Shown here: in pieces, positions 24,030 through 33,526 of the stretch
Layout of the letters: each line of letters opens with the position of its first letter
Numbering within the stretch: position 1 is the first letter of the stretch
Assembly: GCA_035560815.1 (NCBI GenBank)
Contig: DATMYR010000027.1
Span: forward strand, 24,305 to 88,304
Direction of reading: 5' to 3'
Length of the DNA stretch: 64,000 bases
Source of the DNA: UBA5314 sp035560815
GTDB taxonomy: Bacteria > Bacillota > Syntrophomonadia > Syntrophomonadales > Syntrophomonadaceae
Notes under the pieces: model-generated
The model's input: the letters and a program-made list of their open reading frames with translations, nothing else
The model's database searches: none
What the model was told of the DNA's origin: nothing
Position numbers and translations under genes: made by a program

Positions 24030-26744
24030 ATGAAGCAAAAAGCCTGGTGGCAGATGAATAACCTGGAACTGATGCAGGAATTGCGAACCTCGCAAAGTAT
24101 GGGTCTCAGTACAGATGAGGCCCAACGCCGACTGGCCGCCGGACCTAATGAACTGGAAAAGGGCTCGGGGCCTAATCCCCTCTATATATTTCTTAGTCAG
24201 TTTATGGATACCATGGTTCTGGTTCTGCTGGGGGCAACCGTGATTTCTGCAATGGTAGGATCTCTGGCCGATGCGGTGACGATTATGGCCATTGTCATTA
24301 TTAACGCCTTGTTAGGGTTTTTCCAGGAATATCGCGCTGAGCGATCTCTGGATGAAATCCGAAAATTGTCATCGCCCAACGCATTGGTCTTACGTGGGGG
24401 AGACCGCAAGCGCATTCCAGCCTCCGAACTGGTACCGGGAGACATCATTTTTTTAGAAAGCGGTGACCGCATATCCGCTGATGTCCGCATTCTGGAAACC
24501 TTTAGCATGGAATTTGATGAATCGGCCTTGACTGGGGAGTCTTTGCCGGTTTCCAAGCTTGCAACCACGATTGATACCCAGGAAATCTCTCTTGCAGAGC
24601 AAAAGAATATGGGTTTCAGCGGCACTGTAGTCACACGGGGACGGGGTCTGGCCGTGGTGGTAGAGACCGGCATGGAAACCGTTATGGGACAGATCGCCCG
24701 TATTATCAGCGAAAGCCAGCCATCTCTCACACCTCTGCAGCAGCGGCTGGATCGGCTGGGCAAGGCGTTAATTGTGATCTGTGGGGTGGTCTGTCTAGCA
24801 GTATCCCTTTTAGGTATTTATAGGGGAGAGGAAATCCTGACTATGTTGATGGCCGGAATCAGCTTGGCCGTTGCGGCCATTCCAGAGGGGTTGACAGCCA
24901 TCGTTACTGTGGTCTTGGCTTTAGGGGTGCAGCGTATGGCCCGCCGCAATGCCATCGTCAGAAAATTGCCGGCAGTTGAAACACTGGGATGCACAACAGT
25001 CATATGTTCTGACAAAACCGGAACTTTGACGCAGAATAAAATGAATGTAGTTAAGTTGGGTACTATGAACGGGACCGTTGAGGTCCAGGGAGAAGGATAT
25101 GAACCCCAGGGACGTTTCAAACAAGGGAAACAAGAGATAAAGCCGCTTGCTGATCCAACTCTGAAACTCTTGGTGCAAACCGCTTTCCACTGCAACAATG
25201 CCCGCCTGGAAAAAAAGAAAGGGGTGCACCAGGTGGAAGGAGACCCTATGGAAGGGGCCTTACTTGCCATGGCGGGAAGAGCCGGTCTAAAAGGGCCGGG
25301 TCTTCGTTTGCGAGAAATTCCTTTCGATTCGGATCGAAAGAGGATGAGTGTTGTGGTGGAAGGAAACGGACAGACGCAGGTGTTTTGCAAAGGAGCGCTT
25401 GAGGTGCTGCTGCCCCTATGCACCCAAACCATGAAAAATGGTCGTCCGGTTCTCATGGATGCCCAGGCAGAGGGCTATTATATCCGCCTTCAGGAAGAAT
25501 GGGCTGCTCAGGGATGCAGGGTCCTGGCCTTTGCCGCAAAAACCTTTACCCGCCTTGAAGGTCAAAAAGCGGGGGAGAAAGAATTGGAATCTCGCTTATG
25601 CCTCCTGGGGATTTGCGCTCTTGTAGACCCGCCCCGGCCCGGGGTCGCGAAAGCCGTGGCTGACTGCCAGGCTGCTGGGATTGTTCCGGTGATGATTACC
25701 GGTGACCATCCGGCTACCGCTCTGGCTATTGCCAGGGATATCGGTATCAGCACTGGAAGTGAAGTGATTAGCGGGTTGGATATGGAACGTCTGAGTGATG
25801 AAGAGCTGTATAAGCGTACTATGAAGAACCGTGTTTTTGCCCGGGTTTCGCCTCAGCACAAAAACCGTATCGTGAAAGTCCTGAAGCGCCGCCAGGAAGT
25901 GGTAGCCATGACTGGGGACGGGGTAAACGACGCTCCCGCTTTAAAAGCCGCCGATATCGGAGTGGCCATGGGTTTAAATGGCACCGAAGTAGCCAAAGAA
26001 GCATCGGCTATGGTTTTGGCTGATGACGACTTTTCAACCATTATTGAGGCCGTATACCAGGGGCGTGCCATCTATGACAATATCAGAAAATTTATCAGGT
26101 ATTTACTGGGATGTAACATCGGAGAAGTCCTGGTCATGTTTCTGGCCTCCCTGATGGGTATGCCTCTGCCTCTTCTGCCTATCCAAATACTCTGGGTGAA
26201 TCTGGTCACCGATGGATTGCCAGCCATGGCTCTGGGCTTGGAGCCTCCCGAACCGGGCATCATGCGCCGCAAGCCCCGTCCACCTGAAGAAGGAGTGTTT
26301 GCTCGGGGACTAGGATTACGGGTTTTCACCCGGGGGATATACATCTCTCTAATTACCCTGACCGCGTTTGTAGCCGGTTTGGTATATTGCCGTCTAAACG
26401 GTATGGAAAATCTAGATACGGCGCGCAGTATGGCCTTGACCACCCTGGTGCTAGGACAGTTATTTTATGTTTTTGAGTGCCGCTCCGAAAACCAGTCGCC
26501 ATTTGAACTTGGTTTTTTCGAAAACCGTTTCTTATTGATAGCGGTCTTGTGTTCCGTGGGATTACAGTTTACTGTTCTGGTATGGCCGCCTTTCAGCAGC
26601 ACCTTTCACACAACCCCTCTAACCGCCTGGCAATGGCTGTTGGTAATAGCCTTGACGGGCTCCAAACTAGCCTGGAATTTTATACAGTATACCTGGCAAA
26701 GAGTTTTTGCTTCCCGGCCCCATTATGTTAAAATAAATGCTTAG
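24030..26744 (+). CDS. Calcium-type cation-transporting P-type ATPase
   Basis: 904 aa from ATG 24030 behind GGTGGAGG. A P2A ATPase that exports Ca2+ with phospho-aspartate cycling. N-terminal cation-ATPase domain, A-domain motif LTGESLPVSK, membrane segment with PEGLTA, phosphorylation motif DKTGTLTQNK near residue 330, hinge TGDGVNDAPALK, and a membrane segment with NLVTDGLPAMALGLEPP. The PEGL and N-x2-TD patterns match Ca2+ (SERCA/PacL) pumps. Monocistronic, isolated between core blocks. Confidence 0.95.
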   Translation: MKQKAWWQMNNLELMQELRTSQSMGLSTDEAQRRLAAGPNELEKGSGPNPLYIFLSQFMDTMVLVLLGATVISAMVGSLADAVTIMAIVIINALLGFFQEYRAERSLDEIRKLSSPNALVLRGGDRKRIPASELVPGDIIFLESGDRISADVRILETFSMEFDESALTGESLPVSKLATTIDTQEISLAEQKNMGFSGTVVTRGRGLAVVVETGMETVMGQIARIISESQPSLTPLQQRLDRLGKALIVICGVVCLAVSLLGIYRGEEILTMLMAGISLAVAAIPEGLTAIVTVVLALGVQRMARRNAIVRKLPAVETLGCTTVICSDKTGTLTQNKMNVVKLGTMNGTVEVQGEGYEPQGRFKQGKQEIKPLADPTLKLLVQTAFHCNNARLEKKKGVHQVEGDPMEGALLAMAGRAGLKGPGLRLREIPFDSDRKRMSVVVEGNGQTQVFCKGALEVLLPLCTQTMKNGRPVLMDAQAEGYYIRLQEEWAAQGCRVLAFAAKTFTRLEGQKAGEKELESRLCLLGICALVDPPRPGVAKAVADCQAAGIVPVMITGDHPATALAIARDIGISTGSEVISGLDMERLSDEELYKRTMKNRVFARVSPQHKNRIVKVLKRRQEVVAMTGDGVNDAPALKAADIGVAMGLNGTEVAKEASAMVLADDDFSTIIEAVYQGRAIYDNIRKFIRYLLGCNIGEVLVMFLASLMGMPLPLLPIQILWVNLVTDGLPAMALGLEPPEPGIMRRKPRPPEEGVFARGLGLRVFTRGIYISLITLTAFVAGLVYCRLNGMENLDTARSMALTTLVLGQLFYVFECRSENQSPFELGFFENRFLLIAVLCSVGLQFTVLVWPPFSSTFHTTPLTAWQWLLVIALTGSKLAWNFIQYTWQRVFASRPHYVKINA

Positions 26745-26801
26745 TAAGGGAAAATAGGCAGAATTCCTATTTGTTACTATTAGGCTTTGGGGGGGACGCT
26801 T

Positions 26802-27656
26802 ATGGACTTTGTAAAAATGCAGGGAGCCGGAAATGATTTTATCATTACCTGGATCGAATCCTGGGAGGAAGCAGATCATTTACAAACATACGCCCAATGG
26901 CTTTGCCACCGGAATTTCGGGATTGGCGCCGATGGGTTGATAACCATAGGACCTGACCCGGAAATGGATGTCTTCATGCGCATTTTCAACGCGGATGGAA
27001 GCGAACCGGAAATGTGCGGTAATGGCATTCGCTGCGTAGCCCGTTACGCCTACCAGCTGGGGATGACGCATGGGAAGCGTTTATCCGTTCATACCCTGGC
27101 TGGCCCCCGCTATCCCGAGATTATCCTGGAAGATGAACGATTTTTCCAGGTTAAGGTGGATATGGGGGAACCGGTTTTAGAACGGGCACATATCCCCATG
27201 GATGGAGAAGGTCCGGTAGTCGGTGTGCAGGTCAACATTCCCCAACAGAGTTTGATGGGCACTGCGGTATCTATGGGTAATCCTCATTTTGTAGTGTTTG
27301 TTGATGACGTGAACCAAATTCCGGTATCGGAATGGGGTCCTCTGCTGGAAAGGCATGCCTTCTTCCCCGCTCGCACGAATGTGGAATTTGTCCAGGTGTT
27401 GGATGAAGGGGAGATGATCATGCGGGTCTGGGAGCGCGGTGCGGGAATTACCCTGGCCTGTGGAACTGGGGCCTGTGCTAGTTTAGTGGCTTGCGTCCTC
27501 AACCATCGCTGCGGTCGAACGGCGGTCGTTCATCTGCTAGGAGGAGACTTGCATATCCATTGGAACGAAGAAGATAATCATGTCTACATGAGCGGCCCGG
27601 CTGAAGAAGTATTTTCAGGGCAGGTCGATTTGGATGGCATGAGCCGGTTTAAATAA
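26802..27656 (+). CDS. dapF: Diaminopimelate epimerase
   Basis: 284 aa. Converts LL- to meso-diaminopimelate for lysine and peptidoglycan. The two active cysteines are visible in EPEMCGNGIRC and LACGTGACAS. ATG 26802 follows GGGGGGG; the TTG at 26787 lies within or before that site. Cotranscribed with dapL. Confidence 0.97.
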   Translation: MDFVKMQGAGNDFIITWIESWEEADHLQTYAQWLCHRNFGIGADGLITIGPDPEMDVFMRIFNADGSEPEMCGNGIRCVARYAYQLGMTHGKRLSVHTLAGPRYPEIILEDERFFQVKVDMGEPVLERAHIPMDGEGPVVGVQVNIPQQSLMGTAVSMGNPHFVVFVDDVNQIPVSEWGPLLERHAFFPARTNVEFVQVLDEGEMIMRVWERGAGITLACGTGACASLVACVLNHRCGRTAVVHLLGGDLHIHWNEEDNHVYMSGPAEEVFSGQVDLDGMSRFK

Positions 27657-27674
27657 ATCAGGAGGTTTGGAGTT

Positions 27675-28847
27675 ATGAAGGAAAACGCAGCTATGCAAAA
27701 CCTGCCACCTTATCTTTTTGCCCGTATTGAAAAAAAGATCGATGCCGCCCGGGAAAAGGGAATCGACATCATCAATCTGGGCATCGGTGACCCCGATCAA
27801 CCTACACCCAAGCATGTTGTTGATCGTATGGCCCAGGCAATCCATGACAGTGCCAACCACCAGTATCCCAGTTCAGTTGGCATGGTTTCCTTCCGTCGGG
27901 CTGTGGCCGATTGGTACCAAGGGCGTTTTGGTGTGAGTCTGGATCCGGCCACGGAAGTGGTTTCCCTCTTGGGATCTAAAGAAGGCCTGGCACATATTTC
28001 TTTTGCCTATGTGGATCAGGGTGATATCAATTTGGTCCCCGACCCGGCCTATCCGGTTTATGCTATTGGCACCCAATTGGCCGGAGGATCAACGTACATA
28101 ATGCCACTGCGAGAAGAAAACGGCTTTCTACCGGTTCTTGAGGATATCCCGACTGAAGTAGCACGGAAAGCCAAATTGCTTTTTATCAACTACCCCAACA
28201 ATCCAACCGGTGCAACAGCTGATTTGAATTTTTTCCGCAAAGTAGTGGAATTTGCCCGGTGTAATGACTTGCTGGTCTGCCATGATGGGCCTTACTCCGA
28301 AGTTGCCTTTGATGGAATCCAGGTGCCCAGCTTCCTGGAAGCAGAGGGAGCTCGGGATGTGGGCATTGAATTTCACTCTCTCTCCAAAACATACAATATG
28401 ACCGGTTGGCGCCTGGGCTGGGCGGTTGGCAACAAAGATGCCATTGAGGTCCTGGGGCGCTTCAAGTCGAATGTTGATTCAGGGGTTTTTCAGGCCATCC
28501 AATACGCGGGGATAGAAGCCCTGACTGGGCCTCAGGATTGCATCGCCCAGATGCAGGCCATCTACCAGGAACGCCGTGATGTGGTGTCCCAGGGTCTGCA
28601 AACTATGGGATGGAAAGTCAATCCTCCACGAGGAAGTCTGTACTTCTGGGTGCCGGTGCCCCTTAATTATTCTTCTGAAACCTTTGCCGAGTTGGTCCTG
28701 GAAAAAGCCGGTGTCATTATTACCCCCGGCAATGGCTATGGGGCATATGGGGAAGGGTATTTCCGTATTGCCATGACCGTGGACAAGGAGCGCATGAAGG
28801 AGGCTTTTGATAGGATGTACCAGGCTTTAGGAAAGGTTGCGATGTGA
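27675..28847 (+). CDS. dapL: LL-diaminopimelate aminotransferase
   Basis: 390 aa PLP class I aminotransferase that makes LL-DAP from tetrahydrodipicolinate in one step. PLP lysine in HSLSKTYNMTGWRLGWAVG; also INLGIGDPDQPTP, NYPNNPTGA and the C-terminal arginine in YFRIAMT. Adjacent dapF supports DapL over other aminotransferases. Stop overlaps the next start. Confidence 0.95.
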   Translation: MKENAAMQNLPPYLFARIEKKIDAAREKGIDIINLGIGDPDQPTPKHVVDRMAQAIHDSANHQYPSSVGMVSFRRAVADWYQGRFGVSLDPATEVVSLLGSKEGLAHISFAYVDQGDINLVPDPAYPVYAIGTQLAGGSTYIMPLREENGFLPVLEDIPTEVARKAKLLFINYPNNPTGATADLNFFRKVVEFARCNDLLVCHDGPYSEVAFDGIQVPSFLEAEGARDVGIEFHSLSKTYNMTGWRLGWAVGNKDAIEVLGRFKSNVDSGVFQAIQYAGIEALTGPQDCIAQMQAIYQERRDVVSQGLQTMGWKVNPPRGSLYFWVPVPLNYSSETFAELVLEKAGVIITPGNGYGAYGEGYFRIAMTVDKERMKEAFDRMYQALGKVAM

Positions 28848-29728
28848 ATATGGTAAGAAGTATGACAGGGTTTGGCCGGGCCCAGGTAAACCGGTCGGGG
28901 TATATGGTAAACTGTGAGGTCAAGGCCGTTAATCATCGCTATCTGGATATTGGGCTGCGAATTTCCAGGCGTTACAATATGTTGGAAGAACGCATCAAGG
29001 AAGAAATTAAGCGTAGGTTAAGCCGGGGACGGGTTGAGCTCAGTTTCAACATAGAGAAAACCGAAGATTCACGCCGAAACATCAAACTTGACAAAGGTTT
29101 AGCAATGGCTTATTATAATAATTTGAAGGAATTAGCAGAAAATCTAAATATTTCGCAGGAAATTAGCCTTATTGACCTGTTCAGGTTACCCGAGGTTTTT
29201 AATCTGGATGATGAAGAAGAAAACCTCGAACTACTTTGGGAGCTAGTGCGAGATGCACTGGATCAAGCTATAACCGGACTGTTGGAAATGCGCCGCAAAG
29301 AAGGGGCCAACCTGGCCAGCGACATTGAACAACGGAGTGGTCAGATTCTGGTTATGGTAGAAATCTTGGAGCAGAGATCGCCGCAGGTTGTTAAGGAATA
29401 TGACGAGAAACTGCGTAATCGTATCGCTGACCTGGTAGCTGCAGGCACCCTTGATGAGCAGCGCTTGATTCAGGAAGTAGTTCTTTTTGCTGACAAAACC
29501 AATGTTACTGAGGAGATCGTTCGCCTGAAGAGCCATCTTCAACATTTGGACGAGATGCTGGAAACCGGCGATGCCATCGGCCGCAAATGCGATTTTTTAA
29601 TTCAGGAGTTGTTCCGGGAGATTAATACCGTGGCTTCAAAAGCCAATGATCTGGACATGAATCGAATTGTCATTGAGGTAAAAGCCGAGCTGGAAAAAAT
29701 TCGTGAACAGATACAGAATATAGAATAA
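28844..29728 (+). CDS. yicC: YicC-family endoribonuclease
   Basis: 294 aa from GTG 28844 (AAAGG 7 nt upstream, overlapping the dapL stop); ATG 28850 gives the family-typical MVRSMTGFGRA. YicC proteins are hairpin-shaped RNases that cleave RNA in stationary phase and small-RNA turnover. C-terminal DUF1732 signature: GDAIGRKCDFLIQELFREINTVASKAND. Heads the conserved yicC-remA-gmk-rpoZ-coaBC run. Confidence 0.93.
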   Translation: MNMVRSMTGFGRAQVNRSGYMVNCEVKAVNHRYLDIGLRISRRYNMLEERIKEEIKRRLSRGRVELSFNIEKTEDSRRNIKLDKGLAMAYYNNLKELAENLNISQEISLIDLFRLPEVFNLDDEEENLELLWELVRDALDQAITGLLEMRRKEGANLASDIEQRSGQILVMVEILEQRSPQVVKEYDEKLRNRIADLVAAGTLDEQRLIQEVVLFADKTNVTEEIVRLKSHLQHLDEMLETGDAIGRKCDFLIQELFREINTVASKANDLDMNRIVIEVKAELEKIREQIQNIE

Positions 29729-29759
29729 ACGGGAGGTGAATCCGGTTTAACCGGAGAGT

Positions 29760-30020
29760 ATGGATATCAAATTAGTGAACATAGGTTTTGGCAACATTGT
29801 TGCAGCCAATCGCATCGTGGCCATTGTTGGCCCGGAATCCGCCCCAATTAAACGAGTAATACAAGAAGCCAGGGAGAAGGGAATCCTGATCGATGCCACC
29901 TACGGCCGACGCACCCGTGCAGTGATCGTATCTGACAGTGGGCATGTGATATTATCCGCCGTTCAACCCGAGACCGTGGCCAATCGTCTTTCTTCCAAGG
30001 ATATGAACGAAGAATCCTGA
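29760..30020 (+). CDS. remA: Extracellular matrix regulator RemA (DUF370)
   Basis: 86 aa. RemA is a DNA-binding regulator of biofilm matrix and osmoprotection genes in Bacillus. Conserved VNIGFGNIVAANRIVAIV and DATYGRRTRAVIV are visible. Just upstream, CCGGTTTAACCGG (29742-29754) is a palindrome that could affect translation. Conserved location between yicC and gmk. Confidence 0.93.
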   Translation: MDIKLVNIGFGNIVAANRIVAIVGPESAPIKRVIQEAREKGILIDATYGRRTRAVIVSDSGHVILSAVQPETVANRLSSKDMNEES

Positions 30021-30041
30021 GTGAAAGCTACTACTGGCGCT

Positions 30042-30629
30042 ATGAACAGACGAGGTAAGCTTTTTATCATTTCCGGTCCCTCCGGGGTCGGCAAAGGCAC
30101 CATTACCAGAGCGTTATTACCAAGGCTTGCTGATGTTTGCTTGTCGATCTCAGCCACAACCCGCGCCCCCCGCCCGAGTGAATGCAATGGCAGGGAGTAC
30201 TTTTTTGTCGATGATAAAGAGTTTGATGATCTAATCCATAATCAACGACTGCTGGAATGGGCCCGGGTGTACTCCAATCGTTATGGAACCCCCCGGGATT
30301 TTGTATTGGATACGGTGGCGGGTGGTGAGGATGTGCTCCTGGAGATCGATATCCAGGGAGCCCAGCAGGTTAAAGAGAGAATGCCCCAGGGTGTTTTCAT
30401 TTTCATATCCCCTCCAAAGATAGAAGATCTGGCCTATCGTCTTCAGAACCGCGGACAGGATTCCGAGTCCAGTATCCAAACACGACTGGAAGCTTGCCAG
30501 AGGGAAATGGAGCACGCACGGTATTATGATTACATAGTAATCAATGATATAATTGAGGATGCTGTAGACAGGGTGAGGTCTATAATCATTGCCGAACGCT
30601 GTAGGATTGAGAAAAGAATTGAGAGGTGA
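30042..30629 (+). CDS. gmk: Guanylate kinase
   Basis: 195 aa from ATG 30042, the start that fits the family (P-loop GPSGVGKGT at residues 11-19); GTG 30021 directly after the remA stop is possible. Phosphorylates GMP. GMP-binding SATTRAPRPSE and GREYFFVDD are visible. Overlaps rpoZ by 4 nt. Confidence 0.95.
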   Translation: MNRRGKLFIISGPSGVGKGTITRALLPRLADVCLSISATTRAPRPSECNGREYFFVDDKEFDDLIHNQRLLEWARVYSNRYGTPRDFVLDTVAGGEDVLLEIDIQGAQQVKERMPQGVFIFISPPKIEDLAYRLQNRGQDSESSIQTRLEACQREMEHARYYDYIVINDIIEDAVDRVRSIIIAERCRIEKRIER

Positions 30630-30841
30630 TTATCCTGATACCTTCATCAACAAAGGAACTGATCGATATAGCTGGCAGCAAGTACGGGGTGGTAGTAGCT
30701 ACTGCGAAAAGGGCCCGGGATTTATCGGAACACACAAAAAACAATGTGGATTATCGCTTATCCAGCATGGTGACCATAGCCCTGGACGAAATTATGAAAG
30801 GGCGTATAAGGATCCATCAGCCTTATACTGAAAAACCCTAG
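30626..30841 (+). CDS. rpoZ: RNA polymerase omega subunit
   Basis: 71 aa. Short omega that helps fold beta-prime; conserved YGVVVATAKRARDL and KNNVDYRLSSMVTIALDEI. GTG start overlaps the gmk stop. Gmk-rpoZ-coaBC is a standard order. Confidence 0.93.
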   Translation: MIILIPSSTKELIDIAGSKYGVVVATAKRARDLSEHTKNNVDYRLSSMVTIALDEIMKGRIRIHQPYTEKP

Positions 30842-30852
30842 GAGGGTCAGAT

Positions 30853-32052
30853 ATGACCAAGACTGTTGGAATAGGAGTTACCGGTGGCATAGCTGCCTAT
30901 AAAATTGCCGATTTGGTAAGCCGCTTGAAAAAGGATGATATTGATGTCATCGTTATGATGACCGAATCCGCTCAGCATTTTGTTGCTCCGCTGACGTTTA
31001 AGACTTTATCGGGGCGCGAGGTGCTTACTGATTTATGGCAGGATTCCCATGAATGGAAAGTTCAGCATGTAGGCATTGCCGAAGAACTAGATCTACTGGT
31101 GATAGCGCCGGCTACGGCCAGCATCATCGGGAAAATGGCTCATGGCATTGCCGATGATCTACTGAGCACTGTATATCTAGCCAACAGCGCACCGGTTCTG
31201 GTGGTTCCGGCTATGAATTCCAATATGTATCGCCAACCAGTTGTTCAGGAAAACCTGAGAAAGCTGAAGGGCGTGGGATGTCATGTGATGCAGCCGGGAG
31301 AGGGATATCTGGCCTGTGGAGCTACCGGACCAGGCCGCTTACCGGAAGTTGAAGAAATATACCAGCGTGTTGTAAATCTGCTTTTCCCTCGACGGGATCT
31401 GGCTGGCAAAAGAATCATGGTAAATGCTGGATCCACTTGTGAAGACATCGATCCGGTCAGGTTTATCAGCAATCGAGGTACAGGAAAAATGGGATATTGC
31501 ATTGCTGAGGAGGCTGCCGGCCGGGGAGCGGAAGTCATTCTGGTCAGCGGTCCTACACATTTGGATCCTCCCGTTGGTGTGCACCTAATCAACGTCTGGG
31601 ATGCCGAAGAAATGTGTCGGGTGATGTTGGAAAACCAGGCCCGTTGTGATGCCATCATCGGTTCAGCCGCAGTTGCCGATTACCGAATGGCGAATAAGTC
31701 CCAGCAAAAGATAAAGAAAACCGAGAATCAGCCTCAAACCCTGATTCTTGAATTAATACCCAACCCGGACATTCTCAAAGAACTAGGTAAAAATAAAAAT
31801 GAAAATCAGATTATGGTGGGATTTGCAGCTGAAACCGAGAACCTCCTGGAAAATGCGGCCAAGAAACTGGCCAGCAAAAACCTTGATTTTATCGTAGCAA
31901 ATGATATTACCATGGAGGGGGCAGGCTTCGCCAGCGATACCAATATAGTCAGTATTATCAGCAGGTCGGGAGACACTGTTTCCCTGCCAAAAATGAGCAA
32001 GTATGATGTGGCCGCGGCAATTCTTAATCGGATTGCCGAGCTTCTTATCTAA
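30853..32052 (+). CDS. coaBC: Bifunctional phosphopantothenoylcysteine synthetase/decarboxylase
   Basis: 399 aa. Coenzyme A biosynthesis. The N-terminal flavin-dependent CoaC domain shows GVTGGIAAYK and PAMNSNMY with GCGxG-like VGCHVMQP; the C-terminal CoaB domain shows NAGSTCEDIDPVRFISNRGTGKMG and GSAAVADYR. ATG follows AGGAGGG. Confidence 0.96.
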   Translation: MTKTVGIGVTGGIAAYKIADLVSRLKKDDIDVIVMMTESAQHFVAPLTFKTLSGREVLTDLWQDSHEWKVQHVGIAEELDLLVIAPATASIIGKMAHGIADDLLSTVYLANSAPVLVVPAMNSNMYRQPVVQENLRKLKGVGCHVMQPGEGYLACGATGPGRLPEVEEIYQRVVNLLFPRRDLAGKRIMVNAGSTCEDIDPVRFISNRGTGKMGYCIAEEAAGRGAEVILVSGPTHLDPPVGVHLINVWDAEEMCRVMLENQARCDAIIGSAAVADYRMANKSQQKIKKTENQPQTLILELIPNPDILKELGKNKNENQIMVGFAAETENLLENAAKKLASKNLDFIVANDITMEGAGFASDTNIVSIISRSGDTVSLPKMSKYDVAAAILNRIAELLI

Positions 32053-32071
32053 GTGGAAGGAGATGGCAGGT

Positions 32072-33262
32072 ATGTCTAAGAGTCTATTTACATCTGAATC
32101 AGTTACGGAAGGCCATCCGGATAAGATCGCTGACCAGATATCCGATGCCATATTGGATGCTATTCTGAGTAAGGATCCCAGAGCCCGGGTGGCGGCGGAG
32201 ACCCTGGTGACCACTGGCATGGTGATGGTTACCGGTGAAATTACCACCGCATGCTATATCGATGTACCCAAACTGGTTCGCCAGACCATTAAAGATATCG
32301 GATATACCCGAGCTAAATATGGGTTTGACTGCCAGACCTGTGCAGTCCTCACCTCCCTGGATGAACAATCCAGCGATATTGCCATGGGTGTAGACCAGGC
32401 TTTCGAAGCCAAGAAGGGTGAGATGATTGAAGAAGATCTGGAGGCTCTGGGAGCAGGAGATCAGGGTATGATGTTCGGCTATGCGACCAATGAAACCCCT
32501 GAATTTATGCCCATGCCCATCCTTCTGGCCAGCAAAATGGCCCAGCGGCTGAGCGAAGTTCGAAAAAACGAAACGCTGCCTTACCTGCGCCCCGATGGCA
32601 AGACCCAGGTTACCGTCGAGTATGTGGATGGCAAACCGGTTCGGATCGATACAGTGGTGGTTTCCTGCCAGCATTCTCCCAAGGTGGAGTTGTCCAAGAT
32701 TGCCAGGGATGTAATAGAACATGTGGTGAAACCAGTGGTTCCGGCCGAGATGCTGGATAGTGATACACGTTATTTTGTAAATCCTACCGGTCGTTTTGTT
32801 ATCGGCGGTCCTCAGGGTGACAGCGGTTTGACCGGCCGCAAAATCATTGTCGATACATATGGAGGAATGGCCCGCCATGGCGGTGGAGCTTTTTCCGGGA
32901 AAGATCCCACCAAAGTAGACCGCTCTGCAGCCTATGCAGCGCGTTGGGTAGCTAAAAACCTGGTGGCAGCCGGTGTAGCTGACCGCATGGAAATACAGCT
33001 GGCTTATGCTATTGGGGTAGCGAATCCGGTTTCGATACGGGTGGAAACGTTTGGCACTGGTAAACTTCCCGAAGAGCAGATCATTGCTCTAATCAACAAA
33101 AATTTTGATCTGCGGCCCGGCGCTATTATCAGTAATCTCAAGCTACGGCGGCCTATTTATAAGAAAACTGCTGCTTATGGACATTTTGGCCGCAACGATC
33201 CGGACTTTACCTGGGAGAATACCGATCAGGCAGAAGCAATCAGAGAGCAAGCCGGGTTGTAG
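32072..33262 (+). CDS. metK: S-adenosylmethionine synthetase
   Basis: 396 aa from ATG 32072, 10 nt after GGAAGGAG; ATG 32063 is too close to that site. Makes SAM from methionine and ATP. FTSESVTEGHPDKIADQISDAILD, GAGDQGMMFGYA and GGAFSGKDPTKVDRSAAYAAR style motifs are intact. No SAM riboswitch is seen in the 20 nt upstream. Confidence 0.97.
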   Translation: MSKSLFTSESVTEGHPDKIADQISDAILDAILSKDPRARVAAETLVTTGMVMVTGEITTACYIDVPKLVRQTIKDIGYTRAKYGFDCQTCAVLTSLDEQSSDIAMGVDQAFEAKKGEMIEEDLEALGAGDQGMMFGYATNETPEFMPMPILLASKMAQRLSEVRKNETLPYLRPDGKTQVTVEYVDGKPVRIDTVVVSCQHSPKVELSKIARDVIEHVVKPVVPAEMLDSDTRYFVNPTGRFVIGGPQGDSGLTGRKIIVDTYGGMARHGGGAFSGKDPTKVDRSAAYAARWVAKNLVAAGVADRMEIQLAYAIGVANPVSIRVETFGTGKLPEEQIIALINKNFDLRPGAIISNLKLRRPIYKKTAAYGHFGRNDPDFTWENTDQAEAIREQAGL

Positions 33263-33297
33263 ACTGGCCATCTAACAAGATTATCGTAGAAAATGCA

Positions 33298-33488
33298 GGG
33301 CGGGAATATCCCGCCCTCAGCTTGCCGACAATGGAGGCAAGCTGCCAGACCGAATGACGAGAGTGAAGATCGAGGCATGAGAAAAGCCCGTGATTGAGGC
33401 GTACATAAGGTACGTTGATTGAACGGGTTTTTTGAGATAACGATGAGATTCACTTTCGTCAACGGTCTGAGGGCGGGAATATCCCGCC
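33298..33488. repeat. Large nested inverted-repeat element between metK and priA
   Basis: Two copies of the palindrome GGGCGGGAATATCCCGCC (33298-33315 and 33471-33488) flank it. Between them, 33349-33391 pairs imperfectly with 33423-33466, and the apex AAAAGCCCGT/ACGGGTTTTTT works as a terminator. A separate AGCTTGCC/GGCAAGCT hairpin (33319-33343) is inserted in the left arm. No gene inside. A mobile miniature inverted-repeat element or a long structured RNA are both possible. Confidence 0.6.
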
Positions 33489-33526
33489 TTTTGCCATGAA
33501 CCATTCCAACATCGGGAGGTTGAAAA

